From contig OX457058.1 of NCBI GenBank assembly GCA_949752795.1, forward strand, positions 159,467,353-159,531,352: a stretch of DNA of 64,000 bases. Direction: 5' to 3'. A program made the position numbers and the translations under genes. Positions 34,725-47,215 of the stretch are shown here, one piece after another (position 1 is the first letter of the stretch; every line of letters starts with the position of its first letter). Source of the DNA: Hyperoodon ampullatus. Lineage: Eukaryota > Chordata > Mammalia > Artiodactyla > Ziphiidae. The notes below the pieces were generated by a model that worked only from the letters and a program-made list of their open reading frames with translations, did not search any database and had not been told where the DNA came from.

Positions 34725-35279
34725 AGAGGACAGTGAAATGCGGCCGCATTCCTGCCCCCACAGAGCTTGGGCTCAGAGCCCAGTGATGGAGGCTGGGTCT
34801 GCAGGTCCTGCTCCCACCACGTGCTGCAGGACCTATTTCTTAGTACGTCCTTGAGGAGAAATCCTTCCCTGGCATCAATACTCAGTGAACAGATCCTCAA
34901 GCCCTTGCAAGACTGAGTCTGGAGAGGAAGAGCTTCAGATGATGATGTTTTCCCATATATTGGAACAGCGTAGCGAGGGCTCAAGCTGGTGCCAGGAGCA
35001 TTAGGTCAGTATTTACTGCAACACCTGGTACACTGAGGACTAAGTAACACTACCTTTCCTGTCTCCACAATAATCCTCTCCTTTCTGAGGTAGAGCAGCT
35101 TCCATTTTTCAAGTCCATAAACACAAATATCCTGTAATATTGTCACTCTGTTTCTGAAAATCTCCCCTTCAGCTCCTTTAAGGGATTTCAAAATGGCATT
35201 TTGTCCTGTCAATCCTGTACAGTTAATAAGCTAGTCCTTTTGGAGAGAAAGAAGATGAAAAACCAAAACCAAACCCAAA
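34725..35279. other. No assignable feature
   Basis: Locally GC-richer (34740-34980) with a NotI-like GCGGCCGC at 34740-34747. No domain in either strand's frames. Confidence 0.4.
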
Positions 35280-35336
35280 AAAGGTGATCATGACCACATT
35301 CTCACAGTGAGCTCCATCTGGATGTAAGCAATCCCT
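35280..35336 (+). repeat. 57-bp perfect direct duplication, copy 1
   Basis: Starts AAAGGTGATCATGACC and ends AAGCAATCCCT. It is identical to 35815-35871. The flanks of the two copies differ on both sides (CCCAAAA left and AATTTG right here). Confidence 0.95.
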
Positions 35337-35814
35337 AATTTGCTCTTGGGTGTAGAGTAATTTTCTTATAGAAAAAAAACCACTAAAATATTTGAACTCA
35401 AAAGAATCCATCTTTTCCTCCATCTTATTTTGGTGTGCTTGAAGATCTGGCTATCACTTCCTTGTGACTATATCTAGAAAATAAAATTTTAGAGCTTGCT
35501 ATGGTTATACATCTCAGTCAGTAAGTTAATCCAATCTAACCTAATGTCCTGATCCTAACAAATTCCCCCTCTATCTTCACAGTCAGTACTTAGTGGAGAA
35601 AGGAAACAGCTGGCTAGCATCTTATATGTGATTGCCCTAAGCATTGACTTACTTTTGGCAACAGAGTTGTTTAGTCATTGGCTGTGGGAGAGGTTATAGG
35701 GACAAACACTATAGAAAATGACACCAGATCTCAATCAAAATTTTTCTTGGGAAATTTCGATCAGTTCCCTGCTGGAAGAATGATTATAATCTTTTGATAA
35801 TGAGAATCAAATGG
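35337..35814. other. Spacer between the 57-bp copies, unassigned
   Basis: 478 bp with no repeat or gene that I can name. Confidence 0.4.
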
Positions 35815-35871
35815 AAAGGTGATCATGACCACATTCTCACAGTGAGCTCCATCTGGATGTAAGCAATCCCT
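35815..35871 (+). repeat. 57-bp perfect direct duplication, copy 2
   Basis: Identical over 57 bases to 35280-35336, at an offset of 535 bp. Flanked by CAAATGG on the left and TTGAGAAAAAC on the right. Confidence 0.95.
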
Positions 35872-36179
35872 TTGAGAAAAACAAGTATGATAAACTCCAT
35901 TGAGAGAACCTTCCACATCAAGGCAATTTCATTCCAACTAACAGAAAACATGATATCAAAATACACCAATTTTCAAAATATGATAACCTCTTACTATAAT
36001 GCAAAGAACAGAAGACAATAGTTTGATTTCTCTTTTGATATGCCTGTGATGTCATTACTATTCATAGGTCTAATCCAACAGACTGTGTTTTGAAATCATT
36101 GTAAGATATAGGAAAGCGTCATTGTTCCAAAGCTCCTTGAAACAGGATCCTTGTAACAGGATCTCTTAAATCATCTAAA

Positions 36180-37700
36180 TTTTCTTCTTTGTCACTGCAT
36201 TAGTGTTCAAAGAAGATTAATGTTCAAAAGATGACCGACCCCAGAGTTTATGAGATCCTTTAGTATCAAAAAAAGATTAAATTACCCTCATTGAACTGTA
36301 TCTGTAAAGGAAGAAAGAGGGGATTAACAAAGTTTTAAGAGGTTTGAAGAAAGGTGGAAGTAAAAATAAAATGAGACAGCAGGATCATCAATGGTTGCTA
36401 AAATTATTAGGTAAAATATTAGAAAACAGGATGGTCATACAGTGTCAAAATATTATCCCATAGATATCTTGACAATAACAAAAGGAAAAATATACTAGAG
36501 ATATCTGGAGGTGGCCACTGTAACATCATCAAAGTTAGTATTACTGATAACAGAAAAACCTGACAGTACATGTCCTCCAGTGTGATACAACTCGAAGTTC
36601 ACAGTATCTCCTATAAATTATTTTTGCCGAAAGTGTTTAGCCAAATCACATCAAGCCTTAAAACCTAATCTTTATTGTATAAGAGATATGGGACATAGAA
36701 GAACAAGAACAATGACACTGAAGTAATAATTAGGCAAATCCAGAGTGTGGGACATTCTATAAGACAATTGGCCCGATCTTTTCAAAGAATCAGTATCACC
36801 ACACACTGTAGTAGGCTGCAAATGGCACACTAAGATCTCCAGAAATTAAGATTAAGAAATCTGAGTCCTCAGGACCTGTGAGTGTTACTTTATATGGCAA
36901 AAAGTACTTTGCATATGCAATTAAGGATCTTGAAATGGGAAGATAATCCTGGTTTATCTGAGTGGGCTGTAAATGTGTCTGTCACAAGTGCCTTGTAAGA
37001 GGAATGCAGAGGGAGATTTTACTACAGTAGAGAAAAGGTGATGTGTCAAGAGGAGTAGAATTTAGAGGGATGTGGCCAGGAGCTCAGGAATGCCTATACC
37101 CTCTAGAAGTGTAAGATGTAATGAATGGACTATCTCATGGACTCTCTAAGGAACCAGTCCTGATGATACCTTCACTTTAGTCTTTAAGACTCATTTTGCA
37201 CTTATGATCTCTAGAACTGTAAGAGAATAAAATTTTAAGCCACTAAGATTGTGGTCATTTGTTACAGTGGCAACTGGAAGTACACGCAGAAGTGAAAAAA
37301 AAAAGACACAGTGGAGGTGGTGGTTTAAAAGATTAAAGAGATATTAGCAGTTCCTAAATCCTGACTGGAACCCTAATTTATCAAAAGCAGCTATAAAATG
37401 CAATTTTGAAATATCTGTGTGGACTAGATACTATTAGATAACTAGATAAAAATCATTGCCATTATTTCCCTGTCTTAAGAGATACATTCTGAAATATTTT
37501 GGGACAAAGCCTCATGATTTCTGTATCTTACATTTAAATTAAAAAAAATTATACAAAAATATATATACAGAGAGGGAAAAATTTTAAAGTAAATATGACA
37601 TAATTGTTGAAACAAAGTGATGGTGTGTGGATTCATTACACATCTTTTGTCTTTAGTGTATGTTTGAAGCTTATTCTTAATTTTAAAAACAACTTAAGAA
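36180..37700 (+). repeat. Old non-LTR (L1/HAL1-like) remnant split by an MLT1-like LTR
   Basis: The left part has GATCATCAATGGTTGC, AATGACACTGAAGTAATAATT, GGGACATTCTATAAGACAATT. The right part, after 37284, has AAGATTAAAGAGATATTAGC, then GACTAGATACTATTAGATAAC, ACATTCTGAAATATTTTGGG and GTATGTTTGAAGC. I recall this order from an old mammalian repeat with an L1-like 3' end, but the exact family and left limit are uncertain. Confidence 0.4.
36807..37284 (+). mobile_element. MaLR (MLT1-like) LTR
   Basis: Starts TGTAGTAGGCTGCAAATGGC. Contains GGACCTGTGAGTGTTACTTT, GTACTTTGCATATGCAATTA, a CTAGAACTGTAAGAGAATAAA 3' block with the polyadenylation hexamer, and TTGTGGTCATTTGTTACAG before a TACA end. Typical ERVL-MaLR solo LTR. 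Five-base target duplication not preserved. Confidence 0.75.
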
Positions 37701-37744
37701 TTTATTGTGTACATTTTTATTAATCAGTTTAAAAATATTAAACA

Positions 37745-38130
37745 GAATGTCATTGTATTAGTTAGGGTATAAATAGCTGAACAAAATGAAATTTCATTTC
37801 TCAATCATGCAACAGTACAAAGTGGACTTCTGGTCTGAAAGATCTCCTGAGCAATTTACCTGAAAGTGGTGTCACAGGGTCCTTGGCACTTTCCAACTTA
37901 TATTCCCACCATTCCCCAGGATCTTTTATAGCTGGTGGCAGGGGACAGGATAGGAGGAATCAAGGATTGCACAGGAAGTTGTCCATGGCCTGCCCTGGAA
38001 GTGTGGCCCATCACTTCATCCTATATTCTATTAGCTAGAACTCAGCTCTATCACCAACCACATCCAACTGCACAGAAGTTCATCTTTGTCACCCACTTGT
38101 ATCTTCAGGAAAAAGCTCTTGTTAAGATTT
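37745..38130 (-). repeat. Unclassified common mammalian repeat, antisense
   Basis: TGTATTAGTTAGGGTATAAATAG, then AATTTCATTTCTCAATCATG, ACAGTACAAAGTGGACTTC, GGAAGTGTGGCCCATCACTTC and ATTAGCTAGAACTCAG. The same family in the other orientation occurs at 52530-52945. I recognise the pattern but not the class. Confidence 0.45.
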
Positions 38131-38984
38131 AGCAGTCACTGTCCAAATCCCTTTTTTTATATGACAGTGTAGTACCATGATTTCCTCCAAGGATGTATGT
38201 TAGGAAAATCTAAACTGCCCTAAGCATTTTATTGACCACAAATCTAAGTTAAATAATTGAGAGAAGCTATTAAAATAATCCTACTGGAAATTCTTATTAA
38301 TGTTTTATCCCCTATTTATTTCCTGCAAATGAAAAAGTTATTGAATTAGGTTAATGTTACTGAACTTTATAGACACATGTATGTACACATACACACTCAA
38401 ACTTTGCCAACAAAATGAAAATGCATTTTGGGATATTACCAAACACTTTTTTCTGAAATCGTGTAAGTTTCACCACACTTGACTAAAGACCTGTAGAACA
38501 AGTGATAAGCTTGCTCTGTTCTGTGCTTCCCTTAGTCATATTCTTGCTTGCATCTATTTTGCTGCTTGAACTATAACCTCAGGCATTTGTTCCATCCTTC
38601 ATTCTTTCAAATATTTATTAATATTTGAAAGCCCTGTGAGAATAGGGACATCTCCATGCTCATAAAAAAAAAAGTTGGAGGGAATATGGGCTACAAGAGT
38701 ACAGAGACAAACATGGAGTAATATTTCAAGGTGCTCTCATAGATACAAATGCAGAATGAAAATGAGTTGTCAATTCAATAGGAACGGATTGAGGTCAAGA
38801 AACTTGCTAGAGGCAGTGATGCTGAAGGGGAGTTTTTAAAAAGGAATATGGTATTTTCTAGGATAATCAATGAAGGAGTCATTTGGGACAAAATTTTACC
38901 TGGCATGAAGTGTCATCTATAGAGTGGTGCTAGTAATCCCTTCTTCTGGGAGATTTTTCTACTCATCATTTCTTTTGGTAACTT
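38131..38984. other. No assignable feature
   Basis: AT-rich. An L2-like phrase near 38590-38650 is too short to call. No gene. Confidence 0.4.
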
Positions 38985-39120
38985 TCTGAGCACTATCTGC
39001 AAGTATTTAGTATCACTGTTTTACAGTGAAGAAACCTAAGACTCAAGGAGGTTAAGAAAACTGCTCAAGGGCAGGTAGCTATTAAATGTCAGAGATGAAT
39101 TTTGGATCTAATCTGTCTCT
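38985..39120 (-). repeat. MIR SINE remnant, antisense
   Basis: TTTTACAGTGAAGAAACCTAAG, ACTCAAGGAGGTTAAG, CTCAAGGGCAGGTAGCTATT and AGAGATGAATTTTGGATC follow an antisense MIR. Confidence 0.65.
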
Positions 39121-39205
39121 TTCCAGAAACTTTGCCCTTTTTACCATACATATAGGCATCTCCAATGATATACAACTTTATTATGTGGATAAAAAGAGTG
39201 GAATA

Positions 39206-39413
39206 GGGCTTCCCTGGTGGCGCAGTGGTTGAGGGTCTGCCTGCCGATGCAGGGGACACGGGTTCGTGCCCCAGTCTGGGAAGATCCCGTATGCCGCGGA
39301 GCGGCTGGGCCCGTGAGCCATGGCCGCTGAGCCTGCGCGTCCGGAGCCTGTGCTCCGCAGAGGGAGAGGCCACAACAGTGAGAGGCCCGCATACCGCAAA
39401 CAAACAAACAAAC
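39206..39413 (+). mobile_element. CHR-type SINE, sense
   Basis: GGGCTTCCCTGGTGGCGC head, A-box region GGCGCAGTGGTTG and B-box region GGTTCGTGCCC, ending in a (CAAA)n tail. Perfect 15-bp duplications (AAAAAGAGTGGAATA) at 39191-39205 and 39414-39428. The minus-strand open frames of 76-120 codons here are SINE artefacts. Confidence 0.97.
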
Positions 39414-39428
39414 AAAAAGAGTGGAATA

Positions 39429-40587
39429 TAGGCTCATTTGTTTAAAATTACATGAAGTAAAACAGCTGTAACTTTTCATGAATTGATTTATATTGCCTTG
39501 CAATTTATCTTGTAAACATAATTCGTCGTTGCAAGCTGCTTCTTTGCTTTAGCATTCCAACTTTGCAAAGCCACAGGAATAGACTAAGCAACTGAACAGA
39601 AAATTATGAGGATGTGGGAAGGGGATCCAATTTATTGCATTAGGAGAAAAGAAAATCTTGGTCCACCCAACATTTCTTGTTTTTAATAAAGGTGAGACAT
39701 ATAGGGTAAACACGTAGCAAAATTCTCTGACTTGTCTGAGCCCCTGAAATATGTCTGAAGGTATCATAAACATGCGTGCACACACACACATTTCACATAA
39801 TACTTCCTCTGATCCTGCTCTCCGAAATGCAGCATAATCCATTAAATACCATCATACTGAGAGTCAAACTTCATACCTTTATCTAAGCATCACAGCTCTA
39901 CAGCTCTACCAGGAGTTTAACAACCGTTGCTTGTTTTACAGTTTATGCATGGTATTTATAAATAAAAATATCTTTAATAATGAGGTGTTCTATTTTAATG
40001 AGGTTAATGGCAACAGCTTTATCTCTGGCATTTTAGAAATTCTAGACTTGCTATAGAAACTTGTCCTAAAGGATGGCATGTCCAGATGAGGGTAATGAAC
40101 CATAGTTAACAATTTTCGTACTTGACTTAAGTCACTCTCATGTACACTGAAGACCATGAGGGATTGGCTTGGCTAAAATCCAGTCATTTTACTCCATGAA
40201 ACCTCTCTCCTATGGTTTGTCTTTTTCTACATCATTTATGATCTTTGTAATTTACTCTTTAGATTTAACTAAAATATAGATGTACTAAAGAATTCAACAT
40301 AAGCTATGCACAAAGGTCACCTGATTGCAGAAGAGAATTGGGTGAATTTGACAAGCACTGACACTTGTTTTTACATAGGTGATCACACTCACAAGGACTG
40401 TTGGCCCAATTTCCAACCAAGAATAATGAACTATTCAAACCCCAGATATTCAATCTATGAAAGTGATAAAGTGAACAATTATTGTGATAAAGATAGCTTT
40501 CAAAATATTAAAATCAAGACTGGACATTTTAGGAAACAACTAATAAAAATACACAATAAACAAAATAACTGAGCTCTTTTTAAAAAT
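39429..40587. other. No assignable feature
   Basis: A short CACACACACACA run lies at 39779-39790. The 88-codon frame 40306-40572 has no domain. No gene. Confidence 0.4.
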
Positions 40588-40599
40588 AATTTAACTTTC

Positions 40600-40932
40600 G
40601 GGACTTCCCTGGTGTCACAGTGGTTAAGAATCCGCCTGCCAAAGCAGGGGACACGGGTTTGAGCCCTGGTCCGGGAAGATCCCACATACCACGGAGCAAC
40701 TAAGCCCATGCGCCACAACTACTGAGCCTGCACTCTAGAGCCTGCGAGCCACAACTACTGAAGCCCATGCAACTAGAGCCCATGCTCCGCAACAAGAGAA
40801 GCCACCGTAATGAGAAGCTCGCGCACCGCAACGAAGAGTAACTCCCACTTGATGGAACTAGAGAAAGCCCGCGTGCAGCTATGAAGACCCAACGTAGCCA
40901 AAAATAAATAAATTAATTTTTAAAAATTAAAA
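40600..40932 (+). mobile_element. Longer, older CHR-1-like SINE, sense
   Basis: About 330 bp, longer than the other copies. Same GGACTTCCCTGGTG head and GGGAAGATCCCACAT segment, then a body with repeated CCACAACTACTGA phrases, GCAACAAGAGAAGCCACCG and a terminal AAAAATAAATAAATTAA. Duplications AATTTAACTTTC (40588-40599) and AAATTAACTTTC (40933-40944), one mismatch. The fuller tail and greater divergence suggest an older subfamily than the 200-bp copies. Confidence 0.93.
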
Positions 40933-40944
40933 AAATTAACTTTC

Positions 40945-42199
40945 ATATATCTGTCAACGTACTGTAATAAATAAAAAGTTTTTGATGAGTTCAATCCTCC
41001 TGCAGAATTTTTTTCCCATCTAGGCATTATTCATTTAAAAGGTGTGGGAACTTCTAGAAGAGTCTTAAAACCAATTCTTTGTGTTCTTGGCTTTTGGTCA
41101 GAGAAAGTGTCAGTGAGGATGTAATGTGGATAAAAAGACTAACCTTATATGCACTATAAATGATCACAAGTAAAAAACTGATGAAAGAGATAAAAGTCAT
41201 TATCAACCTTTTGTATTAAAAATGTATAAATAATCAAATGAGAAAGTGCAGAATCCAGAAAAACAACTACCAGGTATCAAAGCATTGTCCAAGTGTATAC
41301 CATATATTTCTATAAAATCCATTTAAGGAACATATCACAGCATTTAGAGCTATTTACTTATTGACAGATATTGGAGGAGCAATCATTCCTCTCTCATGCT
41401 TAATCTGAACTTTCAATTTTAAAACAAGTTTATGTTTTGTCTTATTTTTTTGTTGTTGAATCATTCCCATCAGCAAGTAAGTGATTCCATGAAAAGTCAT
41501 AGAAAATCCACTGTCATTTGTTTTCAGGCTACATTGATCTCAGTTTGAAACAACTTGTCTATACTCTGTTTTGTGCTGGAGGAAGTTTATTTTTCTCTAC
41601 AGTTGATTAGTGTCCCTTTCTTATTTATTTTTCAAGGGTTACATTTTCCCCCAAAGTTTTGAGGTCATACTTATTAGAGACTGGACTGGCAATACATTAT
41701 TCTAACACTCAAGGGAAAATTTCTTTCTTTCTTTTTTTTTAAATTTTACCATCTTAGCTGTAGGGAGCAGCTATGACTTAACAAACAAAATTTTTGTAAG
41801 ATTATGAAAAATATAGAAGTGATAATTTCACAATAAATAGTTCCTAATTTGGAGCACCCTTGGCCTAAAAATCAGTGCAGAGAAATCCTTGTGTTCAGCT
41901 CTTTGCCTGAATAAACATATAGGGCATTTGGTTAGTTATTAGAAATAGTGATACCTAAAAGTAAATTTTGCAGGGAAGGGAAATGTCTTCTTCCTTAAAA
42001 ATCACTTATCTGAGCTGTTGGGGATTTTTTACATCATCTACTACAAATAGGTATTGAAAATATGTAAGCAAAAAATTATGAAAATGATGTGTCCTCTTTT
42101 TTTCTATATGATGAATCCCATTTATTGTTCCATGTGATGTTGTGGAAAAGCCCTATCCTATAGCCAGAAAAAAAGTCTGCAAATGTGATTTCTGTAAGT
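40945..42199. other. No assignable feature
   Basis: AT-rich, T-run near 41728-41740. No named repeat or gene. Confidence 0.4.
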
Positions 42200-42590
42200 T
42201 TTAAAGAATAGCCTGAACTGAGAACTACCTATATATCTATCTACCCAGTAGCAGAATGGATAAATAAATTTTGTGTTATATTCTCACAATAAAATACTAT
42301 ATGGCAATGAAAATAAACACTAAAACCATGTCCCACAGTATAGATAGATTCTCACAGACATAATGTTGAACAGAAGAAGTTATATGCCTGACTCCAGTAT
42401 ACAGCACAATAACTAAACTATGCTTTTGGAAGTTAGGATGGTCATTATTCTGGAGGAGTGGCTTATAACTTGAAAGGGGAAGAATAAATTGGGACTCTGC
42501 AGTGCTGTTTGTTAATGTTCTGTTTCCTAATCTAGGTTTGAGTTATTCAGGTGTATCCAGTGTGTGAAAGTGTGCCCGTTTTTATATTTA
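42200..42590 (+). repeat. Old L1 (L1M-type) 3' remnant, sense
   Basis: CAGTAGCAGAATGGATAAAT, ACAATAAAATACTATATGGC, GATTCTCACAGACATAATG, GTTGAACAGAAGAAG, then AATGTTCTGTTTCCTAATC and TTCAGGTGTATCCAGTGTG are the C-terminal ORF2 and 3' untranslated order of old L1s. Confidence 0.75.
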
Positions 42591-45500
42591 TGTGAGATAC
42601 ACTTTTTTTCTATATATTATATTAGATTAAAAATGGACACAAATGCTTTTGTACTTCCCCATAGAGGGGTGGTGTTTATTTTCACTCCTCTTGAATGTGG
42701 GCTAGTCTTAGTAACATTTAATCAACAGAATGCAAAATATGTGATATGCTGAGACATTTAAGGGTAAGTCACAAAAAGCTTGCAGCTTTTACCCAGGCCT
42801 GTTGGAAAACAATTTTTTGGAGTCCTGGGCCATCCCATTATCTGATTACCCTGAGGGTGCCATGCTGTGAGGGAACCCAATTCACTTGGAGAATGCAAGT
42901 CACTTGTCTGGTTGACTGTTTTCCAGTCATCACCAGTAAGGCAAAGATATGTGAGCAAAGCTGTTTTAGATCCTTCAGACTAGACTATCTGTCCGCTGAT
43001 TATCACTGAGTGACAGAGTTGATGTCATACACAAAAAAGAATCACTTAGCTGATTGCTAAGCAAAATCCTGTCCCTCAAAATCATGACATGATAAAATAG
43101 CTATTGGTTTAAGCCAAGTTTTAAAGTAGGAGAGTACCAAACTAAAACATACATTATACTTTTAATAAAAGGGTTTTTATCTCAAGAAAGTAATTTACAA
43201 TCTTTTGAAAATGTAAATTGCCCCTTGACTGACAGAATGCTGCCAGTCTATAGGCTGCTAAAAAAGCTTTCAACTGAAAGTACGTGTAATCCACTGAAAC
43301 TGTTTTTTCACAATATCACACTGTTGCCAATTGCAGAAATAAAAGTTATTTAATCAATACTTTTGACAATAATTATAAAAAAAGCCTAAATTCAATATAT
43401 GTCCAATCACCTATGGCAAATTTCACCACTGATAATTAAATTATATTTTAACAATGGAGTTTTTATACCATATTTTCAAAACCACAGACTTTTGATGATT
43501 AAGCAACAGCTGATAAGATTTTCCTATTTGATACTGTGATTTTTTGTTACCTTAGAAAGGTTAGGCATGATGTTATTTGGTCAAAATTATTCTATCAGTT
43601 TTAAAATGTTGATATAATCAGCCCTCTTTGTTTCCTAAATTTTCATTTTAAAAAATAGCAAACCTTAGAATTCTTTCTTTTATAGTAATGGCATCTGAAA
43701 TTTTTTCCTATTTGTAAGTAAAATGAATGTTTTTGTCTTAATTAGTAAATAATTATCTGAACAAACTGTATTTTGAAAGTGATTAGCTAAGAATAGAAAA
43801 ATCTCAAATTTAGCATGTTATCAAAAGGAAAAAAAAAAGGACAAGTAGACTTATTATAAGCTTTCTGTGCAAGTAATAATAGAGTATAAATGACTTTGAA
43901 GGGTTATACTAACACTTTTATGTAGTCAGGGATTGAATAGAAAGTGACCTTAAGGGAAATATTACCTGCTGGCCATTACCCTGCTCTCTGGTCCACATGT
44001 CCTCCACTTTCAGGAGAGCTGGAATTGATACACTTGCAACACTGCAACAGAATGAAACTCCAGATGCTCACAGATAGTAAGTCTACAAACTTAATTAAAA
44101 CTCATGCTTTATTATCCCAAAACAGGAAAATTGAGAAAGCCTTGCCCAAAGAAAATGTTTATGTTTTCTCTGTCTCAACTCCAACCATCCAGGAAACTTT
44201 AGTGGTCGTGGAAATGGAAAAAAAAAAAAAAAAAAAAAAAAGAACAACCTTCTTGTTGCCAGGCAAGGGAGTAAATTAGAGTTACAGTTCATTAACCTAA
44301 ATACGGCTTCAAATTCAAGTTCAACAAACAATTATGAATTGTGTACTATGTACCTAGCACTGTATTATTGATTTAATCAGGGTTTAATGAGATTATTATA
44401 AAAAGGAATTAAAGGACAAGCATCCATTACCAAATATGCACTGAGGACTTATATTCTGGACACTATATATGTTTGATTATAATTTTTTCTTGTAATTGTT
44501 AAGGGCACAATTTTACTTTCCCTTCAAAGATACTGAAATGAGATTAACTGAGCATCCTACGTGCATTTATATGCACTTTAGACACTTAGAAAGTTTTTTT
44601 TTCCTTTGTATTGCAAACCAATATTATGTTTTTACACAGACTCATATCTAGGTAAATAATACTGAAATGTAAAGATTGTGTTCATTGGCAAATGCAGTTG
44701 CTTCTCTGGATGCTCACTGTGGACTTGATTGTACTGTAGCTAGAAGAGTAGATATATAGAAAGAATGGTCTCTCAGAGGTCCACTTCTTTGAAGGGTTTT
44801 ATAGTCTGCTAGATCTCTCTTTAGTTAGCATGGAAGAGGTATGTCAGTTTAAACAATATTACCTCTACTGAAAATAAATACTGTACTTGCCCTGTTAGCT
44901 CCATTAACTTTCCTCATAGAAATACGAAAATATCTAAATTGTTTTCTTTTTGTTGACAAGGTACATACCACGTACCAGCTATAAATTTTTTTTTGTAAAA
45001 ACTAACATCCATATTTGTAGGCATCAAGAAGAGCAGAATTCATATTACCTTATGCCAATTATTCAACACCTTAATAAATAAAAGTTATTTATCTGAATGT
45101 TCAGATTCTACATTATCAAGTTATTCTAGTATATTTAAATCTATTGATTTTTTAAAGATTAATTTTGAAGACAGTCACATATTTAGACCATCTCATCTGC
45201 TCTGATCATTCCTTTTGGTCCATCTTTGACAACTTTTCCTGCTTTTTTACGGTCAACTGTGATTTTTTAAATCTAGGACAGTTATTGTATTTTCTAAGCA
45301 GAATAGTTTATTTTAGTGGTATGTTTGTTCATTTATATGTTTCATTTTGTTTCAGCTAGAGAATCTAATTCCTGATAATTATCATGACTTTTTTCTTCGC
45401 TTTTCCAATATTTGTATATTTAATTTTGTTTTTCTTGCCTTATTATGTGACTAGCACTTCTGGAAAAAATAGTAAATAGTGATGCTTCTAAAGACTTTTT

Positions 45501-45599
45501 TGTCTTTCCCTTATTACAATGAGAATGTTTTGCTTTACAATTTTAAATGCTCACTGGTAGGCATATACTCAGCAGCAAAGAGTGCTTGATGATCACAGA
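42591..45599. other. Repeat-poor block, no recognised gene
   Basis: About 3 kb in which I can name almost nothing. An A-run of about 23 bases at 44219-44241 follows unassigned sequence and could be the tail of an unknown retrocopy, but no coding similarity is visible to its left. A weak antisense L2-like phrase lies at 44320-44370. Confidence 0.35.
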
Positions 45600-46095
45600 T
45601 AGACTTTTAAGAGACCGTGTATGGTAGATTTATGTATAAGAATCCCAAGTTGGAAATACCATCAAAGATAGAATGGATTTTAAAAATTGTGGTATATTCA
45701 TATAATTTAAAACTACACATCAGTAAAAATAAAAGCAAACTACCAATATATGCAACTACATAGATAAATCTCAAATAAAAAATATTACATCAAGAAACCA
45801 GACACAAAGGACAGATATATTCTAATTCCATTTATATGAAATTCAAGAATAGATAACATTAATTTTTGGATATAAAGGTTAGAATAGTGGTTCTCTGTAG
45901 GGTGGAGGATATTGTTTGAGACTAAAAGGGGTCTCTTGGGACTGTCTGTGATGCCAGAAATAGTCAACAGTTTAATATTTTGATCTTGGGGGTAGTTACA
46001 CAAATGCATAATTATATAAAATGTATTTGGCTGTGTAATTATAATTTATGCATTTTACGGTATATATTTTTATCTCAAAAATGAGTAAAACCAAT
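45600..46095 (+). repeat. Old L1 (L1M-type) 3' remnant, sense
   Basis: ATCAAAGATAGAATGGATTTT, TGTGGTATATTCATATAATT, CTACATAGATAAATCTCAAA, AAACCAGACACAAAGGAC, TAGAATAGTGGTTCTCTG and GGGGGTAGTTACACAAATGC reproduce the L1 3' order seen at 42200-42590. Confidence 0.75.
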
Positions 46096-46602
46096 GATAG
46101 CAGCAGAAGAATAATGCAGAAAAACTTTCTCTTTTAGCTAAGATGGAGTAGCTTGTGGTAGGTAAGTGACCCCACTTAAAAAAAGAAAAAAACTAGATAG
46201 ACTATGTAAAATTAGAAAAACAATTTGAGGGTATCGGTGAGGTTCCAAGGCAACTAGAACTTGAGAAGCCAAGACCAGTACATTCTATGAGCCACTTTCT
46301 CTTAGTGGCAGTTGCAATTTATGTTACACAAGAGGTGGAGAAATCCAGGCAGAGGGCCATGGCTAAGAGGCAGAAAAATCAGCAGAACTTTGAGGGATGA
46401 CATAAGTCTGAGTAAGCCAAAATCAAAATTCAGTGCAGCCAAGCAGCTAGGATTTAAAGGGCCAAGAACATGGTGAGTCAATCTTAAACAATTCATAGTT
46501 TTCTCTTTATGGTATTTGCATATTATTTGTTTCAAGGCAGGGAACTAAGGAGCTAAGCAGAAAGCCATTAAAAAATAGAGCAAGTTATCTGCAATCTTAC
46601 AG
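46096..46602. other. No assignable feature
   Basis: AT-rich sequence with no gene or named repeat. Confidence 0.4.
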
Positions 46603-46606
46603 AGCT

Positions 46607-47215
46607 TGTTACTCAACCAAACTTGTGTCCACTTGCTTGATATGCAGCAAAGCCAATCTACTGATACCCCATTGTGGTGAAGGAAAGTACAGCATTTATT
46701 GCAGGGTCAAGCAAGGAAAATGAGCAGCTCATAACTGAAAGATCTAAACTCTCTGATGACTTTCAGGGAAGGGTTTTTAAAGACAGGATGAGGGAGAGGG
46801 TCATGGAGTTCGTGATCAGTTCATGCTCAATTTTCTGATTGGCTGATGGTGAGGTAACAGGGTGATATTTCAGCAATCTCAATTGTTAACCTGTTGGTTC
46901 CAACTAGTTTGAGGTCTTTGTGCTGGTGGTCAGCATGTAGTTAACTTTTACCTGATGGGGTTTTAGTATATGTAAAACAACTCAGGGATGTGGCTCAGGA
47001 TATTACCGATAGCCCTAGATTCTTGACTTTATGGCCAAATTATTATTATTTTGTGTTACTTGACTGTTTACCTTGTTTCTACATTTTCTTATCTCTCTGA
47101 TTAAATTTGCTCTTTGGAACTCAGGGAAGGCTAAGGAGGCTAGAGCTTTGTTATAGACAAGAGGAAGGGGACATGGAGGGTCTGTCCCTGTACCACAAAG
47201 TCCTGTTTGGTTTCA
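46607..47215 (-). mobile_element. Solo ERV1-like LTR, antisense, with 4-bp target duplication
   Basis: A 609-bp unit. Read on the minus strand it starts TGAAACCAAACAGG and ends GGTTGAGTAACA, with a polyadenylation signal GCAATAAATG near 46694-46703. AGCT directly abuts both ends (46603-46606 and 47216-47219). A 4-bp duplication is the ERV1/gammaretrovirus-type signature. The 5' part resembles the LTR at 3346-3771. No internal viral sequence is left, so it arose by LTR-LTR recombination. Confidence 0.8.

Noticed and set aside
34740..34747. GCGGCCGC as a CpG-island promoter mark
   Set aside because: A single site in a short, mildly GC-richer patch with few CpGs. It does not meet CpG-island expectations.
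34397..34984. 195-codon open frame on the minus strand, the longest in the window
   Set aside because: It runs antisense through a MER5A element and has no recognisable domain or splice context. Higher local GC explains the lack of stops.
35280..35871. CRISPR-like spaced repeat
   Set aside because: Only two copies with a 478-bp spacer, in a mammalian genome. It is a simple duplication.
39206..39290. tRNA-like A and B boxes
   Set aside because: They belong to SINE heads. No cloverleaf with an intact acceptor stem and anticodon arm was seen, so no tRNA gene is called.
44219..44241. Poly-A run as a processed pseudogene tail
   Set aside because: No coding similarity or target duplication was found around it. 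The A-run at 33009-33034 was rejected for the same reason.
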